Program-made: the position numbers and the translations under genes
Notes under the pieces: model-generated
Databases searched by the model: none
Seen by the model: the letters and a program-made list of their open reading frames with translations, nothing else
Told to the model about the DNA's origin: nothing
Shown: piece by piece, positions 43,786 through 52,963 of the stretch
Layout: each line of letters starts with the position of its first letter
Numbering within the stretch: the stretch's first letter is position 1
Assembly (NCBI RefSeq): GCF_018131075.1
Contig: NZ_JAFCLS010000043.1
Location: forward strand, 1-64,000
Direction: 5' to 3'
DNA: 64,000 nucleotides
Source: Bradyrhizobium sp. JYMT SZCCT0428
GTDB lineage: Bacteria > Pseudomonadota > Alphaproteobacteria > Rhizobiales > Xanthobacteraceae

Positions 43786-43810
43786 GGATAAGGTCCTCAC
43801 AATTATGATC

Positions 43811-43884
43811 GTCATTCCGGGGCGCGAAGCGAACCCGGAATCTCGCGGTTCCGGGTTCGATGCTTCGCATCGCCCCGGAACGAC
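43811..43884. repeat. Palindromic intergenic element
   Basis: GTCATTCCGGGGCG (43811-43824) faces CGCCCCGGAACGAC (43871-43884), and CGAACCCGGAA faces TTCCGGGTTCG inside. Typical dispersed palindrome between genes. Confidence 0.7.
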
Positions 43885-44028
43885 AAGTAGCACCGATCCG
43901 GCGCTGCCTCCCACAGCGAAATTGGCGCCCGCGCATCGCTGCGTCCGCAGATTTGCACGTTGCAAATCGCCGAGCGCTCGCCGATACCCGCCTGCCCCTC
44001 TAAGTCAGCCCAACTCAGCCGCTAGCGC

Positions 44029-44907
44029 ATGGACCACACACCTTCCAAATCACTGGCTGCACTGTGGATGTCGGGCTGGCTCGCCTTGATGCTGATCGTG
44101 GTGGTCGCCGGCCGCGAAGGCATGCGCGAGCTGAACGTGTTCCAGCTGATGGAAATGCGCACGATCATCGGCTTCTTTCTGCTGTATCCGATGATCCGAG
44201 CCAATGGCGGATTTGCCATCCTGAAAACCGCGCGGCTGCACATGCACATCTCGCGCAACCTCATTCACTACGGCGCGCAGCTCGGCTGGTTTTTCGCGCT
44301 GACGCTGATTCCGATCGGTCAGGTGGTGGCGATCGAATTCACGATGCCGATCTGGACCGCGATCCTGGCCGCGATGTTTCTCGGCGAGCGGATGACGGTC
44401 TGGAAGGTCGCGGCCATCGTGCTCGGCATCGTCGGCGTCATTGTCATCGTTCGCCCGGCGACCGGCGAGGTCAATCCCGGACAGTTGATTGCGCTGGGGG
44501 CCGCGGTCGGCTTCGGCATCTCGATCGCGATGGTCAAATCGCTGACCCGGACCGAACATTCGGTCGCGATCATCTTCTGGATGCTGGCGATACAATCTGT
44601 GGCCGGCTTTTTTCCCGCGCTCTACGTCTGGACGTGGCCGCCGGCTTACGCCTGGGGCTGGGTCGTCGTGATCGCTTTCTGCGGCACGTTCTCCCACTAC
44701 TGCATGGCACGCGCGTTGCTGCATGCCGATGCGACTGTCGTGATCCCGATGGATTTCCTGCGGGTTCCCTTAACCGCCACCGCGGGCTGGCTGATCTATG
44801 CTGAGCGGCTCGACCTGTTCACCGTGCTCGGCGCGATCCTGATCCTGGCCGGCAATCTGCTGAACTTGCGCGCGATCAATCCGGTTCCCGCGCGGGCAGC
44901 AACTTGA
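44029..44907 (+). CDS. EamA/DMT-family transporter
   Basis: A 292-residue membrane protein with ten predicted helices in two EamA repeats (about 15-150 and 160-285). Typical motifs are EMRTIIGFFLLYPMIRANGG, FTMPIWTAILAAMFLGERM (~104-122) and the second-repeat MDFLRVPLTATAGWLIYAERL. Such proteins export or import metabolites such as amino acids; the substrate cannot be named. It stands alone. Confidence 0.88.
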   Translation: MDHTPSKSLAALWMSGWLALMLIVVVAGREGMRELNVFQLMEMRTIIGFFLLYPMIRANGGFAILKTARLHMHISRNLIHYGAQLGWFFALTLIPIGQVVAIEFTMPIWTAILAAMFLGERMTVWKVAAIVLGIVGVIVIVRPATGEVNPGQLIALGAAVGFGISIAMVKSLTRTEHSVAIIFWMLAIQSVAGFFPALYVWTWPPAYAWGWVVVIAFCGTFSHYCMARALLHADATVVIPMDFLRVPLTATAGWLIYAERLDLFTVLGAILILAGNLLNLRAINPVPARAAT

Positions 44908-44929
44908 ATACGGATTTTACCCACCAAAT

Positions 44930-44945
44930 TGTGATCTGGATCGCA
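44930..44945 (+). promoter_or_regulatory. CRP-like dyad upstream of the caspase-like gene
   Basis: TGTGATCTGGATCGCA is one base from the TGTGA-N6-TCACA dyad of CRP-type regulators. It lies 161 bases before ATG 45107, rather far, so the link is weak. Confidence 0.25.
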
Positions 44946-45106
44946 CGAGGTCTCGGGTAAATTTAATAGGTTAACAGCGAATCGCACGGCTCCAGGACCT
45001 GGGCAAGCTCCCCATTTTTCTGGCGCGGTGTGTGTTTTTTTCGTGTAGCCTGCGGCCAACGTTGCCGCCGAAATCTTTTTTCGATTCTGCCAGGGGGATT
45101 TTTCTG

Positions 45107-46522
45107 ATGCGCTTCCCAACCCTTGTCCTTTCCCTGATCTGCATGGTCTTCACCGCCGGCGCCGCCAGCGCCGAAAGGCGGGTTGCCTTCGTGGTCGGGA
45201 ACGGCACCTACAAGAACGTCGCCGCGTTACCCAATCCGTCGATCGACGCGAAGGCGATGGCGGCCGCCTTGCGCAACGTCGGTTTTGAAGTGGTGGAAGG
45301 CTCCAACCTGACCCGCGACAAGATGACGGAAAAGCTGCTCGACTTCGGCAAGAAGGCGCAGGGCGCCGACGTGGCCGTGTTCTTCTACGCCGGCCACGGC
45401 ATCGCTATCGGCGGCACCAATTATCTGCTGCCGATCGACGCCGACATCAAATCGGAAATGGACGTCAAGCTCGGCGCAGCCATCAATATCGATCTCACGC
45501 TCGACCAGACCATGAGCGACGCCAAGGTCAAGCTGGTGCTGCTCGATGCCTGCCGCGACAATCCGTTCGCCGCCAAGATCAAGTCAAACGCGCCGTCGAC
45601 CCGCAGCGTGTCGGTGCAGACGGGCCTTGCCGAAATGAAATCCGGCGAAGGCACGCTGATCGCGTTTGCGACCGGCCCCGGCCAGACCGCGCTTGACGGC
45701 AAGGAAGGCGGCAACAGCCCGTTCACGCGCGCGCTGCTCGCCAACCTCACCCAGCCCGGCGTCGAGCTTCAGCAGGCGATGACCAAGGTCCGCGCTCAGG
45801 TCCAGGAGGAAACCAACAAGGGTCAATTGCCCTGGGGTAACACCAATCTGACCGGTGCGGTTTACCTGAACGGTGCGCCCGCGCCTGCCGCGCCCGGAAC
45901 CGCGCCGGCGGTGGCCGCTGCTGCACCGGGCAACGACGTCGAGCTCGAGTTCTGGCGCTCGATCAAGGATTCCAACAAGCCGGAAGAGCTCAACGCCTAC
46001 GTGTCGAGCTATCCCAACGGTCAGTTCAAATCGCTGGCGCTGGCACGGATCGCCTCCCTTGAGAGCAAACCGGACAATGCCACGCGCAACCTGACCGCCG
46101 GCATCGATCCGGCGACGTTCAAGGACGAAGCGAACCAGACCACCGAGGACCAGATTGGCCTCGACAAGGGCCAGCGCCGCGACGTGCAGCGCCGCCTGAA
46201 CGGTCTCGGCTTCGACACCAAGATGTCCGGTACCTTCGATGCACCGACCCGGGCCGTGATCACGCGATGGCAGGCCGCCCGCGGCTACCCCAAGAGCGGC
46301 TACCTCAACAGGCTGCAGCACAAGGCCCTGTTGACCGAGATCGTGGCGGCACCGCCGACCGCAAGCGCCAGCGACGAGGAAAAGCCGCGCCGCCGCGCCA
46401 ACAGCGGCGGCGGCGGCGGTGGCCAGCCCCAACCGCAGCGTCAGCACAGCGGCGGCGGCGGCCCGGATCCGGCCGGTGCCGGCCGGTTCATCGGCGGCGT
46501 CGTTGGCGGCATGCTGCGCTAG
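45107..46522 (+). CDS. Secreted caspase-like (C14) peptidase with peptidoglycan-binding domain
   Basis: A 471-residue protein. A signal peptide (LVLSLICMVFTAGAASA) is followed by a p20 caspase fold (about 25-250) starting RRVAFVVGNGTYKNV, with the catalytic His in VFFYAGHGIAIGG (~95) and the catalytic Cys in VLLDACRDNPF (~150). A linker, a peptidoglycan-binding helical domain (about 355-415; RRDVQRRLNGLGFDTKMSG, TRAVITRWQAARGY) and a Gly-rich tail end the protein. Both catalytic residues are present. Periplasmic cleavage of unknown substrates is inferred. ATG 45107 is the first start that exposes the signal peptide. A terminator follows. Confidence 0.85.
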   Translation: MRFPTLVLSLICMVFTAGAASAERRVAFVVGNGTYKNVAALPNPSIDAKAMAAALRNVGFEVVEGSNLTRDKMTEKLLDFGKKAQGADVAVFFYAGHGIAIGGTNYLLPIDADIKSEMDVKLGAAINIDLTLDQTMSDAKVKLVLLDACRDNPFAAKIKSNAPSTRSVSVQTGLAEMKSGEGTLIAFATGPGQTALDGKEGGNSPFTRALLANLTQPGVELQQAMTKVRAQVQEETNKGQLPWGNTNLTGAVYLNGAPAPAAPGTAPAVAAAAPGNDVELEFWRSIKDSNKPEELNAYVSSYPNGQFKSLALARIASLESKPDNATRNLTAGIDPATFKDEANQTTEDQIGLDKGQRRDVQRRLNGLGFDTKMSGTFDAPTRAVITRWQAARGYPKSGYLNRLQHKALLTEIVAAPPTASASDEEKPRRRANSGGGGGGQPQPQRQHSGGGGPDPAGAGRFIGGVVGGMLR

Positions 46523-46544
46523 GCGCTCAAAGACAATTCACGGC

Positions 46545-46573
46545 AAAAAGCCCGGGACCATCCCGGGCTTTTT
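46545..46573. terminator. Bidirectional terminator
   Basis: AAAAAGCCCGGGA and TCCCGGGCTTTTT are exact inverse copies around CCA. It serves the caspase-like gene on the plus strand and the 46573 gene on the minus strand. Confidence 0.85.
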
Positions 46574-46935
46574 CATTCAGAGCTGGGGTTGGACAGCCCC
46601 AGGCAGTCCGCGTGGCCGTCGGCAAGCTTGACGAATTTGTCGCCGCCCGACGTCAGCCGGCACATCTCCACTTCCTTGCCCGCGGGCACCGACTTGGCAC
46701 AGGTGATCTGCGGATTGTTGTCGTATTTGGTGGTCGAGAATCTGCACGTCACGATGCAGGAAGCGTGGCTGGCGAGCGGGTTCGTCATCGCGATGCTGGC
46801 GATCTCCTCGCCCGGCAGGATCGTGCAGGTGAACGGCGCCTGATCCGCCCTCGCCGGATCGGCGAGGCAGCCGCCGATCGCCAATCCGAAGCAGCTCAGG
46901 ACAACCAGCCGGAATCGGGCCAGGACGGGACGCAT
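46573..46935 (-). CDS. Small secreted or lipoprotein-like protein
   Basis: A 120-residue protein whose N-terminal hydrophobic segment (VLSCFGLAIGGC) ends in a lipobox-like IGGC. The mature part has six cysteines (FTCTI, SCIVTC, ITCAK, EMCRL, DCLGL), probably disulfide-linked. It follows the BrnA-like gene by 23 bases on the same strand and may belong to the cysK transcript. Function unknown. Confidence 0.65.
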   Translation of the reverse strand: MRPVLARFRLVVLSCFGLAIGGCLADPARADQAPFTCTILPGEEIASIAMTNPLASHASCIVTCRFSTTKYDNNPQITCAKSVPAGKEVEMCRLTSGGDKFVKLADGHADCLGLSNPSSE

Positions 46936-46958
46936 TCGCGCGTATCTGTTTCGAGGGG

Positions 46959-47198
46959 CTATTTGCCGGCGGCCTTGCGCAACGCCGCGTTGATCCGGTC
47001 CTGCCAGCCGGCGCCGCCTTCCTGGAAATATTCGAGCACATCCTGGTCGATGCGCAGCGACACCAGTTCCTTCACGCCGGGAAGCGCCGCCTGTTTCGGT
47101 GGCGCCTCCACCACCTTGGTGGTGGTGCGCTTGAACGCCGCCTCGGCCTCGCTGCGGGCGTCGTTCAGGGTCCTCGGCCGTCTCGGCTGGTCCGCCAT
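46959..47198 (-). CDS. BrnA-type antitoxin-like protein, solitary
   Basis: BrnA antitoxins bind BrnT toxins and their own promoter through a ribbon-helix-helix domain. The 79-residue protein has the DUF4415/BrnA C-terminal signature VSLRIDQDVLEYFQEGG (~46-62) followed by GWQDRINAALRKAAG. No brnT toxin gene adjoins it: upstream is cysK, ending two bases before its start, and downstream is a secreted protein gene. It may be an orphan antitoxin or a regulator. Confidence 0.8.
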   Translation of the reverse strand: MADQPRRPRTLNDARSEAEAAFKRTTTKVVEAPPKQAALPGVKELVSLRIDQDVLEYFQEGGAGWQDRINAALRKAAGK

Positions 47199-47200
47199 CG

Positions 47201-48178
<978 letters not shown>

Positions 48179-48408
48179 CACAACGCTCCTATAGTGATTT
48201 ATGCCCGGAATTCGGGGCTCTCTTACTTAGGAGGTGGCCGAGCTGATGCGCAAGTCCGAAACGTCAGAGTCAAAATTCGCTGCATCGCAAAATCGAAAGT
48301 TCGCCGATAACGTCGTTCCAACGCATTTGTGTTGCGACAACGTCAAATAAATCGGTTTATACTTTCGTCGTGAGTTGAGCTTCCGCTTCAGATCGCCAGG
48401 AGGTCACG

Positions 48409-48621
48409 ATGCCAGCAGTTGCTGAAGTCCTGTCCGTCGCGTCTAGGCCCGACCCGCGTGGCTGTGATTTACCGACCTGCCCGGTGTGTGCGGACTCCAT
48501 GGTGGCGGCAGAAGCTTCCGCCTACATGTATGACAACGTCATCGGTTATCTCTGGACCTGTGACACCTGCGGTTACGGCTTCGTGACCAAGCATTCGATC
48601 CGGAGGTTCGCCTGTAACTGA
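48409..48621 (+). CDS. Small zinc-ribbon-like protein, 70 aa
   Basis: A soluble protein with two CxxC pairs (TCPVC ~25, TCDTCGYGF ~55), as in a zinc ribbon, and further cysteines near the ends. CAGGAGG precedes ATG 48409 by seven bases. It recalls the 57-residue protein at 20427. No partner is evident. Zinc binding is inferred. Confidence 0.65.
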   Translation: MPAVAEVLSVASRPDPRGCDLPTCPVCADSMVAAEASAYMYDNVIGYLWTCDTCGYGFVTKHSIRRFACN

Positions 48622-48627
48622 GATCCA

Positions 48628-49761
48628 TTACCTCGGAGCAATGTCACCGCGCGCCCATCCGGCGCGCGTTTGTTTTTTGAACGCTTGAAAGCTGCCGTCG
48701 CCGATCGCGTCCCGCATGCCCTGCATCAGGCTCTGATAGTACGCGATATTGATTTCCGACAGCAGCATCGCGCCCAGCGTCTCTCCTGATCGCACCAGAT
48801 GATGCAGGTAGGCGCGCGAGTATTCGCGCGTCGCCGGCCACGTGCTCTCCTCGTCCAGCGGCCTCGGATCGTCGGCATGGCGGGCATTGCGCAGATTGAT
48901 CTGGCCGAAGCGCGTAAATGCCATGCCGTGCCGGCCGTTACGGGTCGGCATCACGCAGTCGAACATGTCGATGCCGCGCGCTACCGCCTCCAGCAGATCC
49001 TCGGGCGTGCCGACGCCCATCAGATACCGCGGCCGATCTTGCGGCAGCCGGGGCGCGGTCTCCTCGATCATGGCAAGCATCACCGCCTGGGGTTCGCCGA
49101 CCGCAAGGCCGCCGATCGCGTAGCCGTGGAACCCGATCTCGACCAGCCCGCGCGCGCTGGTGTGGCGCAGTTCGGGCACGTCGCCGCCCTGCACGATGCC
49201 GAACAGCATGTAGCCGGGAGGCGCGCTCTCGAAGGCGAGTTTTGAGCGCTCGGCCCAGCGCAACGAGAGCTGCATCGCGCGTTCGATGTCGGCGCGTTCA
49301 GTCGGCAGCCGCACGCATTCGTCCATCTGCATGGCGATATCGGAGCCGAGCAGCCGCTGCACCTCGATCGATCGTTCCGGCGACAGTTCGACTTTGGCGC
49401 CGTCGATATGCGAGCGAAAGGTCACGGCGTGCTCGGTCACCTTGCGCAGCTCCGAAAGCGACATCACCTGGAAGCCGCCGGAATCGGTCAGCATCGGCCC
49501 CTGCCAGCCGGTGAACTTCTGCAAGCCGCCAAGGGCTGCGATCCGCTCGGCCCCCGGCCGCAGCATCAGATGGTAGGTATTGCCGAGCACGATATCGGCG
49601 CCGGCATCGCGCACCTCGCGCCAGTGCATGCCCTTCATCGCGCCCGCGGTGCCGACCGGCATGAAGGCCGGCGTCCGCACCACGCCGTGGGGGGTGGAGA
49701 GCCGGCCGAGCCGGGCCTGGCCGCAGGTGATGAGCAGCTCGAAATGATTGGGAACGTCCAT
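48628..49761 (-). CDS. tgt: tRNA-guanine transglycosylase, zinc ligands missing
   Basis: Tgt exchanges guanine 34 of GUN-anticodon tRNAs for preQ1, the key step of queuosine synthesis. The 377 residues keep the fold and active site: [12 protein letters not shown] with Asp93 (~91-102), FGIVQGG (~187) and the nucleophile Asp268 in [14 protein letters not shown]. Bacterial Tgt normally binds zinc through C-x-C-x2-C and a histidine near the C-terminus. Here the aligned stretch is [15 protein letters not shown] (305-319), with Ser306, Trp308 and Thr311 in place of cysteines, and SEINIAYYQ has Ile337 in place of the histidine. All four ligands are lost, so the fold must be held another way. Confidence 0.93.
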   Translation of the reverse strand: MDVPNHFELLITCGQARLGRLSTPHGVVRTPAFMPVGTAGAMKGMHWREVRDAGADIVLGNTYHLMLRPGAERIAALGGLQKFTGWQGPMLTDSGGFQVMSLSELRKVTEHAVTFRSHIDGAKVELSPERSIEVQRLLGSDIAMQMDECVRLPTERADIERAMQLSLRWAERSKLAFESAPPGYMLFGIVQGGDVPELRHTSARGLVEIGFHGYAIGGLAVGEPQAVMLAMIEETAPRLPQDRPRYLMGVGTPEDLLEAVARGIDMFDCVMPTRNGRHGMAFTRFGQINLRNARHADDPRPLDEESTWPATREYSRAYLHHLVRSGETLGAMLLSEINIAYYQSLMQGMRDAIGDGSFQAFKKQTRAGWARGDIAPR

Positions 49762-49833
49762 GGGTGAGCTTATGGCGTAACAGGCGCGCCCTGTTCAACA
49801 GGCCATTAGGCCTCTTTTTCCCTCCAAAACCCG

Positions 49834-49862
49834 TTGACGACGACAAAAGTCTCCCGCATAAG
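49834..49862 (+). promoter_or_regulatory. Sigma-70-type promoter for the asd leader
   Basis: TTGACG at 49834-49839 and CATAAG at 49857-49862 are 17 bases apart. Transcription should begin about 49868-49870, at the leader-peptide ATG (49871). Confidence 0.6.
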
Positions 49863-49870
49863 TCGGCGCC

Positions 49871-49942
49871 ATGAACGCGACCACCAAACGTACCGCGAAA
49901 ACCAAAGCACCCTTGGGGGGCTCGGGAGCCGTGCGCGCGTAG
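49871..49942 (+). CDS. Putative Thr/Lys-rich leader peptide of asd
   Basis: A 23-residue frame beginning MNATTKRTAKTK, with four threonine and three lysine codons among the first twelve, then APLGGSGAVRA and a TAG stop. Threonine and lysine are both end products of the pathway that asd feeds. No ribosome site precedes the ATG and the predicted transcript starts at or just before it, as in leaderless rhizobial leader peptides such as trpL. The GGGGGGCTC at 49915-49923 inside it can pair with the 5' arm of the terminator. The role as attenuator is inferred. Confidence 0.55.
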   Translation: MNATTKRTAKTKAPLGGSGAVRA

Positions 49943-49967
49943 TCGAACGATCGCATCATCTGAACCG

Positions 49968-49999
49968 AAGCCCCGCCTGAAAAGGACCGGGGCTTTTTT
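49968..49999 (+). terminator. Attenuator-type terminator before asd
   Basis: AAGCCCCG (49968-49975) and CGGGGCTT (49988-49995) form a stem followed by TTTTTATT. It lies on the asd strand between promoter and gene. AGCCCC of its 5' arm (49969-49974) is complementary to GGGGCT at 49917-49922, so an antiterminator is possible. Confidence 0.75.
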
Positions 50000-50036
50000 A
50001 TTGCCTGCAGCACACTCTAACCAAAGGAAGACGAAC

Positions 50037-51062
50037 GTGAGCAACGATCCTGTAGTGGCCATTGTCGGCGTGACCGGCGCCGTCGGGGCCGAATTCATCG
50101 CCACCATGGACAAGCGCAATTTCCGCGTCGGCAAGCTGAAGGCGCTGGCGAGCGCGCGCTCGGCCGGCCAGACCATTAACTTCCGCGGCGAGCAGGTGGT
50201 GATCGAAGAGCTCACCCCACACTCCTTCCACGGCGTCGACATCGCCCTGTTCTCGGCCGGAGGCAGCATTTCGAAGAAGTATGCGCCGATCGCGGTGAAG
50301 TCGGGCGCCGTCGTGGTCGACAATTCGTCCGCCTTCCGGATGGACCCGGACGTGCCGCTGGTCATTCCCGAGATCAACGCCGGCCGCATCCGCGACCACA
50401 AGGGCATCATCGCCAACCCCAACTGCTCGGCGATCACGGCGCTGGTGCCGCTGTGGCCGATCCACAGCCAGAACCGCATCAAGCGCATGATCATCTCGAC
50501 CTATCAGGCCGCCAGCGGCGCCGGTGCGGCGGCGATGGAGGAACTGAAGGAATCGACCCGCGCCAGCCTCGAGGGGCGGCCGTTTACGCCGAAGGTGATC
50601 CCGCTCCCCTACGCCTTCAACGTGTTCAGCCACAACACCGCGATCGATCCTGCGACCGGCTACAACGACGAAGAAACCAAGGTCATCAAGGAGACCCGCA
50701 AGATCTTCGAGGACGAGAAGATCGCGATCGGCGTCACCTGCGTCCGGGTGCCGGTGCTGCGCGCGCATTGCGAGGCCATCACTTTCGAATGCGAGCGCCC
50801 GATCTCGGAGGACGAGGTGCGCGCGATCCTGTCGAAGGCGCCGGGTGTCAGAGTCGTCGATGATCGGGCGAAGAACTACTTCCCGATGCCGATCGACGCG
50901 TCAGGCCAGGACGACGTGCTGGTCGGCCGCATCCGCAAGGATCTCAGCGATCCCACAGGCCACTCGATCGCGATGTTCGTCTCGGCGGACCAGCTGTTGA
51001 AGGGCGCCGCGCTGAACGCGGTCCAGATTGCGGAGCTGCTGCCGCAGCGCGCGATGGCGTGA
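50037..51062 (+). CDS. asd: Aspartate-semialdehyde dehydrogenase
   Basis: Asd reduces aspartyl phosphate to aspartate semialdehyde with NADPH, the branch point to lysine/diaminopimelate, threonine and methionine. The 341 residues have the Rossmann loop VAIVGVTGAVGAEF (~6-19), the catalytic cysteine in NPNCSAI (~128) and VPVLRAHCEAITFE with the active-site histidine. The start is GTG 50037 behind AAAGGAAG. A leader peptide and terminator precede it. A stem-loop (51070-51107) lies just past the stop. Confidence 0.95.
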   Translation: MSNDPVVAIVGVTGAVGAEFIATMDKRNFRVGKLKALASARSAGQTINFRGEQVVIEELTPHSFHGVDIALFSAGGSISKKYAPIAVKSGAVVVDNSSAFRMDPDVPLVIPEINAGRIRDHKGIIANPNCSAITALVPLWPIHSQNRIKRMIISTYQAASGAGAAAMEELKESTRASLEGRPFTPKVIPLPYAFNVFSHNTAIDPATGYNDEETKVIKETRKIFEDEKIAIGVTCVRVPVLRAHCEAITFECERPISEDEVRAILSKAPGVRVVDDRAKNYFPMPIDASGQDDVLVGRIRKDLSDPTGHSIAMFVSADQLLKGAALNAVQIAELLPQRAMA

Positions 51063-51069
51063 GGTGAAC

Positions 51070-51107
51070 GCGTGGGGTAGGCTAGACGTCGCTGACCAAC
51101 CCCACGC
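51070..51107 (+). terminator. Stem-loop after asd, possible terminator
   Basis: GCGTGGGGT (51070-51078) pairs with ACCCCACGC (51099-51107). The loop is long and no T-run follows, so it may be a processing or stability element. Confidence 0.4.
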
Positions 51108-51165
51108 TTCGCGCATCATTTTATGCGGCGAAGCATGCTCGCTCTTGTTCGCGAGGAGATCGCTG

Positions 51166-51807
51166 ATGATACGGCTTTATTACTATCCCGGATTCATCAG
51201 CCTCGTTCCGCATGTGTTGCTGGAAGAAATCGGGGCTCCGTACCAACTCGTCTTTGTCAATCTAAGCGGCGGCGCGCACAAGGGACCCTATCATCTCCGA
51301 CTGAATCCAAATGGTTTGATCCCGGTCCTCGTGCAGGATGACCTGGTCTTGTACGAATCCGCAGCCATCTGCCTGCATTTGGTCGATACTCATCCGGGCT
51401 GTGAGCTGGCTCCGGCCATAGGGACTGGCGAACGCGCGCACTTTTATAAGTGGCTGATGTGGTCCTCAAGTACGTTACAGCCTGCGTTGTCGATGTATTT
51501 GCATCCCCATAAATGGGCCAACGATCCAGCCATGTTTCCCGAGTTGCGAGCGTGTGCCGAACAGAAGGTGTATGGCTTATTCGATATGCTCGACAGTGCG
51601 CTCGAATTTCACGGTGGCCCGTGGCTGTTGGGTGATACTTACTCGGCAGTTGACGCTTGTGCGCTTACCCTGTGTCGATGGTCACGCGGAATGCCGCGTC
51701 CGGGAGCAAGCTGGGCCCATATCGGTCCGTACTTGAATCGCATTCTGGCCAGACCGGCGGTTCAACACGCGCTGCAACAGGAGCATTTGCCAGAACCCTG
51801 GATTTGA
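51166..51807 (+). CDS. Glutathione S-transferase-family protein
   Basis: A 213-residue protein of GST type: an N-terminal thioredoxin domain (IRLYYYPGFISLVPHVLLEE, then NPNGLIPVLVQDDLVLYESAAI ~44-65 in pieces NGLIPVL and YESAAI) and a helical C-terminal domain with GGPWLLGDTYSAVDAC (~150-165). The cis-Pro and the Glu-Ser glutathione loop are present. The substrate is unknown. GAGGAG precedes ATG 51166. GC looks somewhat lower than in asd. Confidence 0.87.
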   Translation: MIRLYYYPGFISLVPHVLLEEIGAPYQLVFVNLSGGAHKGPYHLRLNPNGLIPVLVQDDLVLYESAAICLHLVDTHPGCELAPAIGTGERAHFYKWLMWSSSTLQPALSMYLHPHKWANDPAMFPELRACAEQKVYGLFDMLDSALEFHGGPWLLGDTYSAVDACALTLCRWSRGMPRPGASWAHIGPYLNRILARPAVQHALQQEHLPEPWI

Positions 51808-51956
51808 CCGGTCGCGTGCCGTCGAGCTGAAGCGCCTTCGTTGTGTCGCCGGGAATGAAAAATTCCTGACATCGATGAAGGGCGCCGCCGCGCCTGCTGG
51901 CTTCACGGCGAATCGTTGGTTAAGTTCGCGATCGCTACCGAACTTGAAGGCTAACG

Positions 51957-52118
51957 ATGCCGAAGCGAAGCTGGGCGTATCTCCTCGGGCTGGTCTTGAT
52001 CTGCGCGATAGCCGGATCGTGGTACTATTATTACAAGAGCAAGTGCCACGGCATGGATGAATGCGCCGCTCAAGCCGCCGAAGGTCGGGAGCGGGACAAG
52101 CCGAGCGAGCCGCGTTGA
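51957..52118 (+). CDS. Small single-span membrane protein, 53 aa
   Basis: A 53-residue frame with a basic N-terminus (PKRSW), one membrane helix (AYLLGLVLICAIAGSWYYYY) and a charged tail with two cysteines (KCHGMDEC). GAAGG precedes ATG 51957 by a few bases. The positive-inside pattern and helix make it credible. Function unknown. Confidence 0.6.
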   Translation: MPKRSWAYLLGLVLICAIAGSWYYYYKSKCHGMDECAAQAAEGRERDKPSEPR

Positions 52119-52320
52119 TCGACCTAGGAAAGGCCGACAGACCGCCGTTGTAGCGCGTTTCCTGCCCCCCTAGCACCCGACAGCGCACATGTGTTGGTGG
52201 GTACGCTGCGTTCTGGCCACCCGCGCCCTGCGCGAATATGCCCATAAACCCAGCCTGCCTTTTGCTTTCAAATACCCAGGCCGCGTAGTAGCGTTCGCCC
52301 TGGTCCCCCGGCGACAGGAC

Positions 52321-52947
52321 GTGTCACCGGGGGATAGTCGTCAAAGCGGGGCTGATTTGCTGTTTCCGACCGATCTCGCATCGTTTCTCGATCAGATACG
52401 CCAGCACGGCGATGCGGCCTACAGCCTCATGTTTGCTTATGCGGCCTCGCACAGCCTGCTGCTAACGCTGTTCGCGGGCTACGCCGCGCACGCGGGCGCA
52501 CTGAATTTCGTCACGCTGATCATGGTTTGCTGGCTCGGCACCTTCACCGGTGACGTGATCCGGTTCTGGATCGGGCGGCGTTATGGCACACGCTGGCTCG
52601 GATCCTTTCCGAGGCTGGAACGTGCCGTCCAGATCGCAGCCCGGCTGGCCGACCGTCACTATGCCTGGATGATCCTGTTCCATCGGTTTCCGCACGGCAT
52701 TCGCGGTGTCGCCGGGTTCGCATACGGGATATCGCAACTGCCCTGGTCCACTTTCCTGGCGTTCAATTTCGTCGCGGCGGGCCTGTGGTCCTGCACGGTG
52801 GTCTCGGCCGGCTACGCTTTTGGTCAGGTCTCGGAGAAAATGATGAGCGATGCTTCCTCCGGCATGGCTTTCGCGCTGCTGGTCGTGTTCCTCGGCCTGT
52901 CCTGGTTCTTGAGCAAGAAGCTCGAACGCGCCGTCGAACGAAACTAG
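52321..52947 (+). CDS. DedA-family (VTT domain) membrane protein
   Basis: About 208 residues with the DedA fold: an entry helix near DLASFL, the motif FAGYAAHAGALNF with CWLGTFTGDVIRFWIGRRYG (~75-95), then FHRFPHGIRGVAGFAYGIS (~120-138) holding the conserved arginines, and C-terminal helices. DedA proteins transport lipid carriers or protons. GTG 52321 is a reasonable start; the in-frame start at 52189 adds 44 residues without a helix. Confidence 0.8.
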   Translation: MSPGDSRQSGADLLFPTDLASFLDQIRQHGDAAYSLMFAYAASHSLLLTLFAGYAAHAGALNFVTLIMVCWLGTFTGDVIRFWIGRRYGTRWLGSFPRLERAVQIAARLADRHYAWMILFHRFPHGIRGVAGFAYGISQLPWSTFLAFNFVAAGLWSCTVVSAGYAFGQVSEKMMSDASSGMAFALLVVFLGLSWFLSKKLERAVERN

Positions 52948-52963
52948 CAGGCGCGTCAGTCAC

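Noticed and set aside
48223-48285. A short frame upstream of cysK (minus strand) with one Cys and several Arg and Pro codons
   Set aside because: Considered as a cysteine leader peptide, but only one Cys codon occurs and no terminator or alternative stem separates it from cysK.
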